A stretch of DNA of 64,000 nt from assembly GCA_030431985.1 (NCBI GenBank), contig JAUIIB010000011.1, forward strand, positions 18,548-82,547, in the 5' to 3' direction. How positions within the stretch are numbered: position 1 is the first letter of the stretch; each line of letters begins with the position of its first letter. The position numbers were made by a program, and so were the translations under genes. Below are positions 54,520 through 62,725 of the stretch, piece by piece. Under the pieces are notes generated by a model that did no database searches, was not told the origin of the DNA, and was given only the letters and a program-made list of their open reading frames with translations. This stretch comes from Gammaproteobacteria bacterium (GTDB taxonomy: Bacteria; Pseudomonadota; Gammaproteobacteria; Burkholderiales; Nitrosomonadaceae).

Positions 54520-54657
54520 CATATAAGGTGAAAATGTAAATTCTGCTTTGTATGTGGGATCACTCTTCGAGCCTGTGGATGTTATGTTTTGTTTGCATAA
54601 TAGTCATAGAAGCAGGCTATTCTTAAATCTTGGCGGATTAAGGATAGCCTGATTTTA
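54520..54657 (+). ncRNA. Putative short transcript with start-stop mini-ORF (creT-like)
   Basis: From the predicted start an AAGG Shine-Dalgarno (54525-54528) is followed five bases later by ATG TAA (54534-54539), a start-stop mini-ORF. A second, 24-codon frame (54552-54626) would encode MWDHSSSLWMLCFVCIIVIE plus AGYS, hydrophobic in the middle, but has no clear ribosome site; it ends in the terminator stem. CreT toxins of known modules are tiny RNAs with a ribosome site and a minimal ORF that traps translation components, and some small toxins are hydrophobic peptides, so either reading fits a toxin. It may instead be the leader of the cas2-3 operon with an attenuator. No experimental basis is available. 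Confidence 0.4.
54613..54656 (+). terminator. Intrinsic terminator or attenuator before cas2-3
   Basis: Arms 54613-54626 (CAGGCTATTCTTAA) and 54638-54651 pair over 14 bp with one G-U pair; the loop is 11 bases. ATTTT follows. It lies 30 bp before the cas2-3 start, so transcripts from the promoter at 54485 would end or be attenuated here. Confidence 0.6.
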
Positions 54658-54685
54658 ACCCATTAGCACATTGGATAAAATCGTT

Positions 54686-57600
54686 ATGATGGTCACCTTC
54701 ATCAGCCAATGCGAGAAAAAAGCGCTTAATCGCACCCGCCGGGTATTGGATGCTTTCGCCAGCCGTATCGGCGACAACACCTGGCAAACCGTCATCACCG
54801 AAGAAGGATTGATCGCCGTCAAAACCCTGCTGCGAAAAACCGCCACCAAGAATACCGCCGTTTCCTGTCATTGGATACGCAGCCGGAGTCGCAGCGAGTT
54901 GGTCTGGATTGTGGGGAATCGCAGGCGATTCAATGCACAAGGGATTGTTCCCGTGAATTCCACGGCTAAAAACCTGCTTAACAATCAATGGGAAAATAAC
55001 TGGACTTATTTACCCGCTATAAAGGCGTTGGTAGCTGTCGCTGCTTTGTTGCATGATTGGGGTAAAGCAACAGCTTTGTTTCAAGCCAAACTCAAATCTG
55101 GAATTGCCAAAGGCGATCCTTTACGTCATGAATGGATTTCATGCTTGTTATTAAATGCTTTGGTTCGACATGCGGGTGGTAGCGATGAGGCTTGGCTAAG
55201 CCTATTGCAATCGGGTGAATTGGATGAACAGGGATTAAAAACAATTGTTATACAAAATGTCATCAAGCCCTTAGCTGATTTACCGCCGCTGGCACAACTG
55301 GTTGCCTGGTTGGTAGTTTCACATCACCGTTTGCCGCAGCTTATGGATAAAACGGAACGTAACTTGCGCCAAGGCGAAGAAAAAAACACATTAAGCGCTT
55401 TGATGAAAAGTATCGCAGCAGTGTGGGGTTATCAAAACAAACTCGACGAAACGGAGTATAAAAAACGCGTGGCCGATTGTTTTGAATTCCCCGATGGCTT
55501 GCTTTCTCAATCTTCACAATGGCTCAAATACTTGAAAAAATGGTCAAACCGTTTATTGCAAGCGCAGCCGCAAATTCAGCAATTACTCGACAATGGCGGC
55601 TACCGGTTGCTATTGCATCATGCGCGTTTATGCTTGATGCTGGGTGATCATTATTACTCTTCCTGTCCAGCAAGTAATACCTGGCAAAGTCCTGTGGCAT
55701 TATTTGCCAACACCGATGACAAACGTAATTTCAAGCAAAAACTCGACGAACACCTGGTAAGGGTTTGTGAGCACGCATTGAGAATCAGTCAGACCTTGTC
55801 GCGTTTTTCATCGGAAATGGAGTCCGCTTACGATATTAAAGCGCTCAAACAAAAAAGTCCTGCTGGATTTGAGTGGCAGGACAAAGCTGTTGAAAAAATC
55901 ACACAGTTCAAGATGCAATACAAGGCGTTGCAAGAACAAGGCTATGGTTGGTTTATCGTTAACATGGCCAGCACCGGATGCGGCAAAACCATTGCCAACG
56001 CCAAGATCATGCGCGCCGTGTCCAATGACGGCGAAAGCTTACGCTACACTCTGGCCTTGGGGTTACGGACATTGACGCTGCAAACCGGAGACGAATATCG
56101 CCATCGTATCGGTTTAAAAAATGACGAATTGGCTGTTTTAATTGGCTCGGCTGCGGTTAAAGAATTACATGAACAAGCGCAGAAAGCGCATGAGCCAGAG
56201 CCGGGTTTTGAAGAGTTAGGCGCGGAATCGCTGGAACAACTGTTAGAAGAAGACCTGGATTGCGGCGATGCGCCTACTGCAGAATTTCTTGATGTGTTGT
56301 TTCCAAAAAAACAACCAAAACTTGCTAAAAAACATAAAGCTTTTTTATATAAACCGGCACTGGCTTGCACCATCGACCACATCATCGCTGCCACCGAGAC
56401 TTTGCGTGGCGGGAAGTATATTCTGCCCTGCCTACGGTTGTTGTCATCGGATTTGGTGATTGATGAGGTCGATGACTTCGACGGTGCCGATTTAGTGGCC
56501 ATCGGCCGCCTGATTCATCTCGCCGGTATGCTCGGACGGAAAGTAATGATTTCTTCGGCCACTATTCCCCCGGCATTGGCGGAAGGTTTTTTTAATGCCT
56601 ATCAAGCCGGTTGGAAATTGCATAGCCATTTTAAACAAGCAAGCTCCGGAATTGCCTGTGTGTGGATAGATGAATTCACTGCTCGTGTGGAGCGAATTGA
56701 TCAGCGCGATGCAGAGAAGCGCTGCAACCAATATAAAACCCTGCATCGGCAATTTATCGATAAACGGGTAGCCAATTTGCAGCAACAAGTGGTTAAGCGC
56801 AAAGCTTTTATCGTGCGTTGCGACGATTTGCTCGTGGAAAAAAATGATGAATTATCCCGGCAACAGCGTTATTTTGAAAAAATCCGCCAGACTATCTGTC
56901 GCCTTCATGACAATCATCATACAATTGATGAGAAAATCGGCAAGAAGGTTTCTTTTGGCGTCATCCGCACAGCGAATATTTCACCTTGCGTTGCTTTAAC
57001 CCAATATTTGTTGAATGCCGAATGGGAAGAAAGTTGCGCACCCAGAATCATGGCTTATCACAGCCGACAAGTTTTGCTTTTGCGTCATGAACAGGAAAAG
57101 CACTTGGATAAGGTATTAAAACGCAAGGAGAAACCCGGCGAAATACCGGAAGGATTGAAGAATCCACTTATCCGGCATCACCTTGATAATACACATGCCG
57201 AGCATGTCATGTTTATCTTGGTAGCTACGCCGGTCGAAGAAGTTGGACGGGACCACGATTTCGATTGGGCAATCATCGAGCCGTCTTCCTTCCGCTCCAT
57301 CATTCAATTAGCCGGACGCGTGCGGCGGCACCGGCAAGGCGGCGTCGAGCAAGCCAATATCGCTGTGATGCAATACAACCTGAATGCATTGCGCCAGGAT
57401 GACAAACCGGTTTATTGCCGTCCCGGTTACGAAACGGCGAAAACACTACGGTTGACAACGCATGACCTTTGCCAGTTGATCGATGAAACTGCTGTAAACC
57501 ATGTAGTCAATGCCGTTCCCCGCATCCAGCAACCGGAATCCATACAGCCCAACCAACGCTTGGCCGATTTGGAACACCAGGCAATGCATCTGGTATTAAC

Positions 57601-58033
57601 GCAATATGACCAGAAAGGCCCGCAATGCTTGCAAGCGTGGCTTAGCGAATGCTGGTGGTTAACTGCGGTACCGCAACAACTGAATCGGTTTCGTGAGAGC
57701 GAACCGGACATGAATTTATATCTGGTTTGGCAAGACGGTAAAGTGGTGTTTTGTGAAAAGGACGAACGCGGCGAATTCATTTCTCGTCAATCAAGTAATA
57801 ACATTGCCAGAGCCGATGCAATGACGGAAACAATGCTTGGCAGATTGTGGCTGGAAAGAGATTACCGGCAAGCATTGCTTGAACAAATTGATACCAAAAA
57901 TCAATTCGATAATGATATCGAGCAGTTAATCACAAAAAAATCGGAGCGCTACGGAGAAATTACGTTTCCTAAACGGGATAACAATGATCGAGGGTGGTTT
58001 TATTCGGATCAACTGGGTTTGTTTCAATTGTAA
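54686..58033 (+). CDS. cas3: Cas2-Cas3 fusion nuclease-helicase, type I-F
   Basis: Degrades DNA bound by the Csy complex and, with Cas1, takes part in adaptation. Read from the ATG at 54686 (1115 residues); a TTG at 54671 is in frame but lies in poor context. Residues 1-85 are the Cas2 domain (MMVTFISQCEKKALNRTRRV, then SCHWIRSRSRSELVWIVGN). The HD nuclease follows (LLHDWGKA, H123-D124). The superfamily 2 helicase has Walker A STGCGKT near 430 and D593-E-V-D for Walker B, and motif VI QLAGRVRRHRQGG near 880. Only about 30 bp separate it from the terminator-like hairpin upstream. Confidence 0.95.
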   Translation: MMVTFISQCEKKALNRTRRVLDAFASRIGDNTWQTVITEEGLIAVKTLLRKTATKNTAVSCHWIRSRSRSELVWIVGNRRRFNAQGIVPVNSTAKNLLNNQWENNWTYLPAIKALVAVAALLHDWGKATALFQAKLKSGIAKGDPLRHEWISCLLLNALVRHAGGSDEAWLSLLQSGELDEQGLKTIVIQNVIKPLADLPPLAQLVAWLVVSHHRLPQLMDKTERNLRQGEEKNTLSALMKSIAAVWGYQNKLDETEYKKRVADCFEFPDGLLSQSSQWLKYLKKWSNRLLQAQPQIQQLLDNGGYRLLLHHARLCLMLGDHYYSSCPASNTWQSPVALFANTDDKRNFKQKLDEHLVRVCEHALRISQTLSRFSSEMESAYDIKALKQKSPAGFEWQDKAVEKITQFKMQYKALQEQGYGWFIVNMASTGCGKTIANAKIMRAVSNDGESLRYTLALGLRTLTLQTGDEYRHRIGLKNDELAVLIGSAAVKELHEQAQKAHEPEPGFEELGAESLEQLLEEDLDCGDAPTAEFLDVLFPKKQPKLAKKHKAFLYKPALACTIDHIIAATETLRGGKYILPCLRLLSSDLVIDEVDDFDGADLVAIGRLIHLAGMLGRKVMISSATIPPALAEGFFNAYQAGWKLHSHFKQASSGIACVWIDEFTARVERIDQRDAEKRCNQYKTLHRQFIDKRVANLQQQVVKRKAFIVRCDDLLVEKNDELSRQQRYFEKIRQTICRLHDNHHTIDEKIGKKVSFGVIRTANISPCVALTQYLLNAEWEESCAPRIMAYHSRQVLLLRHEQEKHLDKVLKRKEKPGEIPEGLKNPLIRHHLDNTHAEHVMFILVATPVEEVGRDHDFDWAIIEPSSFRSIIQLAGRVRRHRQGGVEQANIAVMQYNLNALRQDDKPVYCRPGYETAKTLRLTTHDLCQLIDETAVNHVVNAVPRIQQPESIQPNQRLADLEHQAMHLVLTQYDQKGPQCLQAWLSECWWLTAVPQQLNRFRESEPDMNLYLVWQDGKVVFCEKDERGEFISRQSSNNIARADAMTETMLGRLWLERDYRQALLEQIDTKNQFDNDIEQLITKKSERYGEITFPKRDNNDRGWFYSDQLGLFQL

Positions 58034-58065
58034 AGAGCACAACACAATTACACAGGAATCTTTTT

Positions 58066-59316
58066 ATGAATCAGAATATTAAATCCTTTTTTGAAGAAAG
58101 AAAGGCGAACTGGTTGAAAGCGCGAATAAAAACATCAATGAGTGATGAAGAGCAAAGAAGTCTTATTGCGGAAGCAAATGAGAAGTTTTCTTTGACTACT
58201 TGGCTGCCGGATGCAGCCAAACGTGCTGCTTGGTTATCGATAGTCAGTCATCCGGGAAAGTTTAGTCATCCAAGCGCAAAAACCACTTCAATTATCGCAA
58301 TAGGTAAACCAGGGTACGATGGCTATTTACGAAGTGGTAATGTCGAATATGAGCTTGATGTGTTCGGTAACGCGGCGGCAATGGACGTATACAAATTTCT
58401 CACTTTACCAATGGGAGATGAACAAACAGTTTTACAGCACCTTGAACGCGATAGTGCGGAGATCCAAGCTTTATTGTCTGTATCAACTGCCAGCTATGAA
58501 AATTTGAAAAAAGGCTTTATTGCAGTTAAACAAATAGATAATGAAAACAAAACTGATCAATTAGTCAAACAGGTATATTTTCCAGTTGACGAAAAGTATC
58601 ACTTGCTTTCTTTGCTAACGCCATCCGGTTTGTTAACAAAATTGAAGGCGCGGATTGATGTTATGCGCTTTTCCGAAGTAACCCAGCAAGCCAGAGAATT
58701 TCGCAAAAAGAATGAGTATCACGAACAGGGTTATGACGATTTGCTAGAACTGACCGTTACAGCGTATGGCGGTACTAAACCGCAAAACATCAGCGTTCTC
58801 AATAATCAAAATGCTGGATTGGCTTATCTGCTGCCAAGCATTCCGCCTACTTTGCATCAACGCCAGATTCGACTCCCCACAAGTAACTTCTTTAGGAATA
58901 GTTTGCGGCTGCGGCAGTTCCAGGAGAGTTTTCAGACTCTGGATCGTCTCATCAAAAGTGGCATCAATAACAGACCAATTCGAGACGGTATTTACAACAC
59001 GCTTAAATTTTTGATTGACCAGGTCATGCAATGCGCTTTTCAGATTCGAACGACAGGCGCAGGCTGGTCAGAGGCTGAGCATTATCAGAATCTACCACTT
59101 GCTCAGCGAATATGGCTGGATGATGCCAAACTGGAGCAGCGACGGAATCATGACGATTGGCTGAAGGAGGTTGAAGCAGCATTTGCCAGATGGCTGTTAA
59201 ATAGCTATGAGTATCTGCATAAAGACACTCAAGTGAAACTGAGTGACTACGAGTTGCTTGAAGTGAAAAAACTCATATCGGAAGCACTGGATAGCGACAA
59301 GGAGTTGTTCAAATGA
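58066..59316 (+). CDS. csy1: Type I-F Csy1 (Cas8f)
   Basis: Large subunit of the Csy surveillance complex that recognises the GG/CC PAM together with Csy2. Taken from the ATG at 58066, six bases or so after CAGGA, giving 416 residues; the longer frame from 57994 would run into cas3. The family start NIKSFFEERKANWLKARI is followed by TTWLPDAAKRAAWLSIVSHPGKF split around residue 45, and the late KPQNISVLNNQNAG carries the Csy1 N-x-S-x-LN signature near 235-250. It is 32 bp after cas3 and overlaps csy2 by 4 bp (ATGA). Confidence 0.95.
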   Translation: MNQNIKSFFEERKANWLKARIKTSMSDEEQRSLIAEANEKFSLTTWLPDAAKRAAWLSIVSHPGKFSHPSAKTTSIIAIGKPGYDGYLRSGNVEYELDVFGNAAAMDVYKFLTLPMGDEQTVLQHLERDSAEIQALLSVSTASYENLKKGFIAVKQIDNENKTDQLVKQVYFPVDEKYHLLSLLTPSGLLTKLKARIDVMRFSEVTQQAREFRKKNEYHEQGYDDLLELTVTAYGGTKPQNISVLNNQNAGLAYLLPSIPPTLHQRQIRLPTSNFFRNSLRLRQFQESFQTLDRLIKSGINNRPIRDGIYNTLKFLIDQVMQCAFQIRTTGAGWSEAEHYQNLPLAQRIWLDDAKLEQRRNHDDWLKEVEAAFARWLLNSYEYLHKDTQVKLSDYELLEVKKLISEALDSDKELFK

Positions 59317-60212
59317 ACATGAGACGTTTTCTATTAATACCGCATCTTAAAGTCCACAATGCCAATGCCATGAGCAGTCCGTATACCATTGGCTTTCCGG
59401 CAATGACAGCCTGGCTGGGTGCGGTACATGCCTTGCAGCGACAACTTCGCCTGCAAGGCTTGGATACGGTGGAGTTGACCGGTACCGCAGTGAGTTGTCA
59501 TCGATTCAATTTGCAAACTTACAAAGGGCGAGGCGATTTTGTACATTCGATTGTCGGCACGGCTAATCCATTGGATAAAGACGGCAGTCGCCCGGCTTTC
59601 GTCGAAGAAGCGCGCTGTCATCTGGAAATCTCGTTGTTGGTTGAATTTCACGGACTGGACAGCGATGATCATGATCGTTTTAAAAATTTAATTGATACCG
59701 AGCTACAGCGTATGAAATGGGCTAGTGGTGACGTATTGGCCGTCAAACCGGTTGAAATCCTGCCGGTGGATGAAGATGACGAGTACGAAACGAAAAAATT
59801 GCTCAATTGCTTGATGCTGGGGCATGTACTGGTCGAACGCCACGATTTGATGCGGAAAACTATGCAGGAAGAAAACAAAGATGCTCTGGATGCATTACTC
59901 GATCATCTAAAAGTGATGCATCGCAGTACTCAAGACGAGAACGACAAAGTTACCTGGCGTAGTCAACGCAAAATACCGGGTTGGCTAGTGCCAATTGCTA
60001 TCGGCTTTCAAGGCATTTCCGAGCTTGGCATAGCCAGAAATCAACGTGACTGCGATACACCGCATCGTTTTGCCGAAAGCGTAATCACATTGGGTGAATT
60101 CAAGATGCCTTATCGCGTTACCAAACTGGACGACATGCTTTGGCAATACCGTGTTGTACCTGAACAAAATTTATATCTTTGCCAAACCTTATCATCAACC
60201 TATGGAGACTGA
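59313..60212 (+). CDS. csy2: Type I-F Csy2 (Cas5f)
   Basis: Binds the 5' handle of crRNA and pairs with Csy1 at the tail of the complex. The 299-residue product has the N-terminal RRFLLIPHLKVHNANAMSS followed by the F-P-A-MTAWLGAVHALQR segment (27-43) of the RAMP-type fold, and a C-terminal GFQGISELGIARNQRDCDTP split near 230-250. Two in-frame ATGs (59313, 59319) are possible; the first gives the coupling ATGA overlap with csy1. The csy3 start follows by 2 bp. Confidence 0.93.
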   Translation: MNMRRFLLIPHLKVHNANAMSSPYTIGFPAMTAWLGAVHALQRQLRLQGLDTVELTGTAVSCHRFNLQTYKGRGDFVHSIVGTANPLDKDGSRPAFVEEARCHLEISLLVEFHGLDSDDHDRFKNLIDTELQRMKWASGDVLAVKPVEILPVDEDDEYETKKLLNCLMLGHVLVERHDLMRKTMQEENKDALDALLDHLKVMHRSTQDENDKVTWRSQRKIPGWLVPIAIGFQGISELGIARNQRDCDTPHRFAESVITLGEFKMPYRVTKLDDMLWQYRVVPEQNLYLCQTLSSTYGD

Positions 60213-60214
60213 AC

Positions 60215-61240
60215 ATGGCTGTTAAAAACGACGCAACCGTATTGGCTTTTGAAAAGAAACTGGTATCTTCGGATGGCTACCTGTATGGCACGACATGGAA
60301 TGAACGCCATCAGAATGATAAAGAGATTGCATTGAAATTAAATGAGAAATCCGTGCGTGGCACGATTTCCAATCGATTAAAGCCAGCACTACGGAATGAT
60401 CCATTAAAACTTAATGCTGAAGTGGAAAAACCTAATTTGCAAACTGTCGATGCTTGCGCTTTAGGTAAAAATCAAGATACTTTGAAGCTCCATTTCACGC
60501 TAAAGATTCTTGGTGGAGTAGAAAAACCTTCAGCCAGTAATGGCCCTAAATTTAATGAATCTTACCCAAAAGTTGCACAATCCTACATCGAACATGAAGG
60601 ATTTAAAGAATTATCCAGACGCTATGCCACTAACATTGCTAATGGACGATATTTATGGCGCAATCGGGTAGGCGCAGAAAAAATCGAAGTGATTGTCGAT
60701 ATTGGAGACGGTCAGATATTTACCTTTAACGCCAAAGATTTTGTACTAAATCGCTTCGATTCAAATAATCCGGATTTACAGGTACTCGCAAATAAAATTG
60801 CCGAAGCATTATGTGGTCGCTTGCCCTATCTGCTTATCAGCGTCGAGGCTTTTGCATTGGTGGGAAAAGCGCAGGAAGTTTATCCCAGCGAAGAACTAGT
60901 ATTAGACAAGGGCAAGGGTAACAAAAGCAAAATTCTGTATGAAGTTAATGGTGTAGCCGCGATGCACTCTCAGAAAATAGGCAATGCTTTGCGCACAATC
61001 GATACTTGGTATCCCGGTTATGACAATTTGGAAATCGGTATTGGACCAATTGCTATTGAACCTTACGGAGCAGTTACAAACCTTGGAAAGGCTTTCCGAG
61101 CGCCTAAAGATAAAACTGATTTCTATACTTTATTCGACAGCTTTGCATTGGGTGAATCGCTTGCCGATAAAACTCAGCAACATTACATCATGGCTGTCTT
61201 GGTACGCGGCGGGGTTTTTGGCCAAAGCGGCAAGGAATAG
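60215..61240 (+). CDS. csy3: Type I-F Csy3 (Cas7f) backbone subunit
   Basis: Six copies form the backbone along the crRNA. Read from the ATG at 60215, seven bases after GGAG, giving 341 residues; an upstream in-frame ATG at 60179 lies in csy2. Typical segments are NDATVLAFEKKLVSSDGYLY near 4-23, the crRNA-binding RRYATNIANGRYLWRNRVGAE near 134-154 and GGVFGQSGK at the C-terminus. The length equals that of P. aeruginosa Csy3 within a few residues. csy4 starts 3 bp later. Confidence 0.95.
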   Translation: MAVKNDATVLAFEKKLVSSDGYLYGTTWNERHQNDKEIALKLNEKSVRGTISNRLKPALRNDPLKLNAEVEKPNLQTVDACALGKNQDTLKLHFTLKILGGVEKPSASNGPKFNESYPKVAQSYIEHEGFKELSRRYATNIANGRYLWRNRVGAEKIEVIVDIGDGQIFTFNAKDFVLNRFDSNNPDLQVLANKIAEALCGRLPYLLISVEAFALVGKAQEVYPSEELVLDKGKGNKSKILYEVNGVAAMHSQKIGNALRTIDTWYPGYDNLEIGIGPIAIEPYGAVTNLGKAFRAPKDKTDFYTLFDSFALGESLADKTQQHYIMAVLVRGGVFGQSGKE

Positions 61241-61243
61241 ATC

Positions 61244-61888
61244 ATGAGGTGCTATCAAGAAATTACTCTAATTCCTAACGCAGATATCAGTAGATATTTC
61301 CTCTGGTCCAAAACCTTCCACCAAATCCACCTCGGTCTGGTCGAAATGCAGGACGAACGAAAACAGGTACCGATTGGCTTATCCTTTCCTGAATACAAAA
61401 TGGATGAAAAGTTCGGTATCCTGGGCAGTAAGCTTCGGTTGCTTGCACAGGATGAAGCTATGCTAACCCGTTTTGATGCAAACAAATGGCTCGCGCGATT
61501 GAGTGACTATGTGCATTGCACCGGTATCCGCCCGGTTCCGGGCAAGATTAATTGTTATGCCATTTATCAGCGTGAACAACCTAAAACAAGCAAGGAGCGC
61601 TTGGCGCGTCGCTATGCAAAACGGCATAACATAGATTATGAAGCTGCGTTGAATAGCAGAGTTGAATTAAGTGTCCGGTCTGAAATGGAATCAGAACACG
61701 AGAAAAAGTTGATGAGTTACAGTGAAATGCCTAATAAAATAATTGCCACACCGTTTATACGGTTAAATAGTTCAAGTACTGGCAATACGTTCTGCTTATG
61801 GATCAAAAAAAGGGAAGTTGAAAATAGCAGTGATGGAACTTTTACGACTTATGGTTTAAGCGCCACAGCAACCGTGCCTGATTTTTAG
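61244..61888 (+). CDS. csy4: Type I-F Csy4 (Cas6f) crRNA endoribonuclease
   Basis: Cuts pre-crRNA at the 3' base of each repeat hairpin and stays bound to it as the head of the Csy complex. The 214-residue protein has the catalytic His at H29 (TFHQIHLGL), the same position as in the P. aeruginosa enzyme. It also has an arginine-rich helix, ERLARRYAKRHNIDYE near 115-130, that should lie in the major groove of the stem. Its C-terminus TTYGLSATATVPDF is the standard Csy4 ending. It would act on the array repeats and, if functional, on the degenerate repeats near cas1. Confidence 0.95.
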   Translation: MRCYQEITLIPNADISRYFLWSKTFHQIHLGLVEMQDERKQVPIGLSFPEYKMDEKFGILGSKLRLLAQDEAMLTRFDANKWLARLSDYVHCTGIRPVPGKINCYAIYQREQPKTSKERLARRYAKRHNIDYEAALNSRVELSVRSEMESEHEKKLMSYSEMPNKIIATPFIRLNSSSTGNTFCLWIKKREVENSSDGTFTTYGLSATATVPDF

Positions 61889-62170
61889 GTTTTGATTGGT
61901 TTTTGTGTCGTACAACTCGTGCTGATGTTACCTTGGCCAATTTTATTCAGCTGCCCACCCATTGGTAGAATCGATACAAGCTGATCGGAAAAGCGGGTTC
62001 AGAGAGGCATTGGCAGATTATTTGGAGTAGATTAAATACCACCAAAGTTTTAATTGATCTTTAACAACCTATAAGAAACAAACAGTTATTGGCCCAATAA
62101 AAATATTGGTTAAAAGCAATATTTTTTGTTAACCATTTGATGTCTATATTTTTTTGTGCATTATACTTCA
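61889..62170 (+). promoter_or_regulatory. CRISPR leader region
   Basis: The gap between csy4 and the first repeat. The last ~130 bp are AT-rich, as expected of a leader. A minus-strand ATCAA-N4-TTA (62142-62130 region) fits the IHF consensus except for its first base; IHF bending is known to help I-F adaptation. A possible array promoter is TTGATG (62137-62142) and TATACT (62162-62167), 19 bp apart, with transcription starting inside the first repeat. CCAATA/TATTGG arms form a small hairpin at 62094-62109. The part 61889-62040 shows nothing recognisable. Confidence 0.6.
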
Positions 62171-62558
62171 GTTCACTGCCGCACAGGCAGCTTAGAAATG
62201 CTCGATGTTTCACTGATAGTATCTTGAATAGTTCACTGCCGCACAGGCAGCTTAGAAAAGTAGAGCAAACTTCGTCTTGAATTATAAGCCGTTCACTGCC
62301 GCACAGGCAGCTTAGAAAGTTAGCGGTGCGAAGCATACGATTACCGATGAGTTCACTGCCGCACAGGCAGCTTAGAAAACACAGGGAAGGCTGGTAGAAA
62401 TCTGTCATTTGTTCACTGCCGCACAGGCAGCTTAGAAATATGAACGGCCGCCAACCCGCTACAAACACGCGTTCACTGCCGCACAGGCAGCTTAGAAAGG
62501 TCAATGACAGATTTGGAATAGTAATCAAACGTTCACTGCCGTACAGGCAGCTTAGAAA
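62171..62558 (+). CRISPR. Type I-F CRISPR array, 7 repeats and 6 spacers
   Basis: Repeats of 28 bp start at 62171 and every 60 bp to 62531; all six spacers are 32 bp. The repeat is the I-F type: flank GTTCA, stem CTGCC/GGCAG around GCACA, then handle CTTAGAAA. Repeats 1-6 are identical. The last (62531-62558) has one change, GTACA for GCACA in the loop, and this marks the trailer end, so the leader is on the csy4 side and transcription is rightward. With only six spacers the array is short. No spacer was found to match elsewhere in this window by eye. Confidence 0.98.
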
Positions 62559-62725
62559 TTGATACTGCTGGCCATTTTTGGCTTCTTTTCGATCATATAA
62601 AACTAATCAAAAGCATGTGTTGATTGCTGAAGATTGATTAATGACGACAGAAAGCAAGTGATGCGTCGAGAATTCAGTATTATACTGCTGCAAAAAAGAA
62701 TAAACTGATGCTTTTTCAGGATCGA

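Noticed and set aside
56044..56502. A 152-codon Ser-rich minus-strand frame within cas3
   Set aside because: Antisense shadow of the helicase region.
62061..62528. A 155-codon minus-strand frame with a repeated FLSCLCGSE unit
   Set aside because: It is the translation of the CRISPR repeats and spacers; the 60-bp period keeps the frame open. No ribosome site.
62171..62558. Leftward transcription of the array
   Set aside because: The AT-rich leader lies on the csy4 side, the degenerate repeat is at the right end, and the repeat reads in the known I-F orientation rightward.
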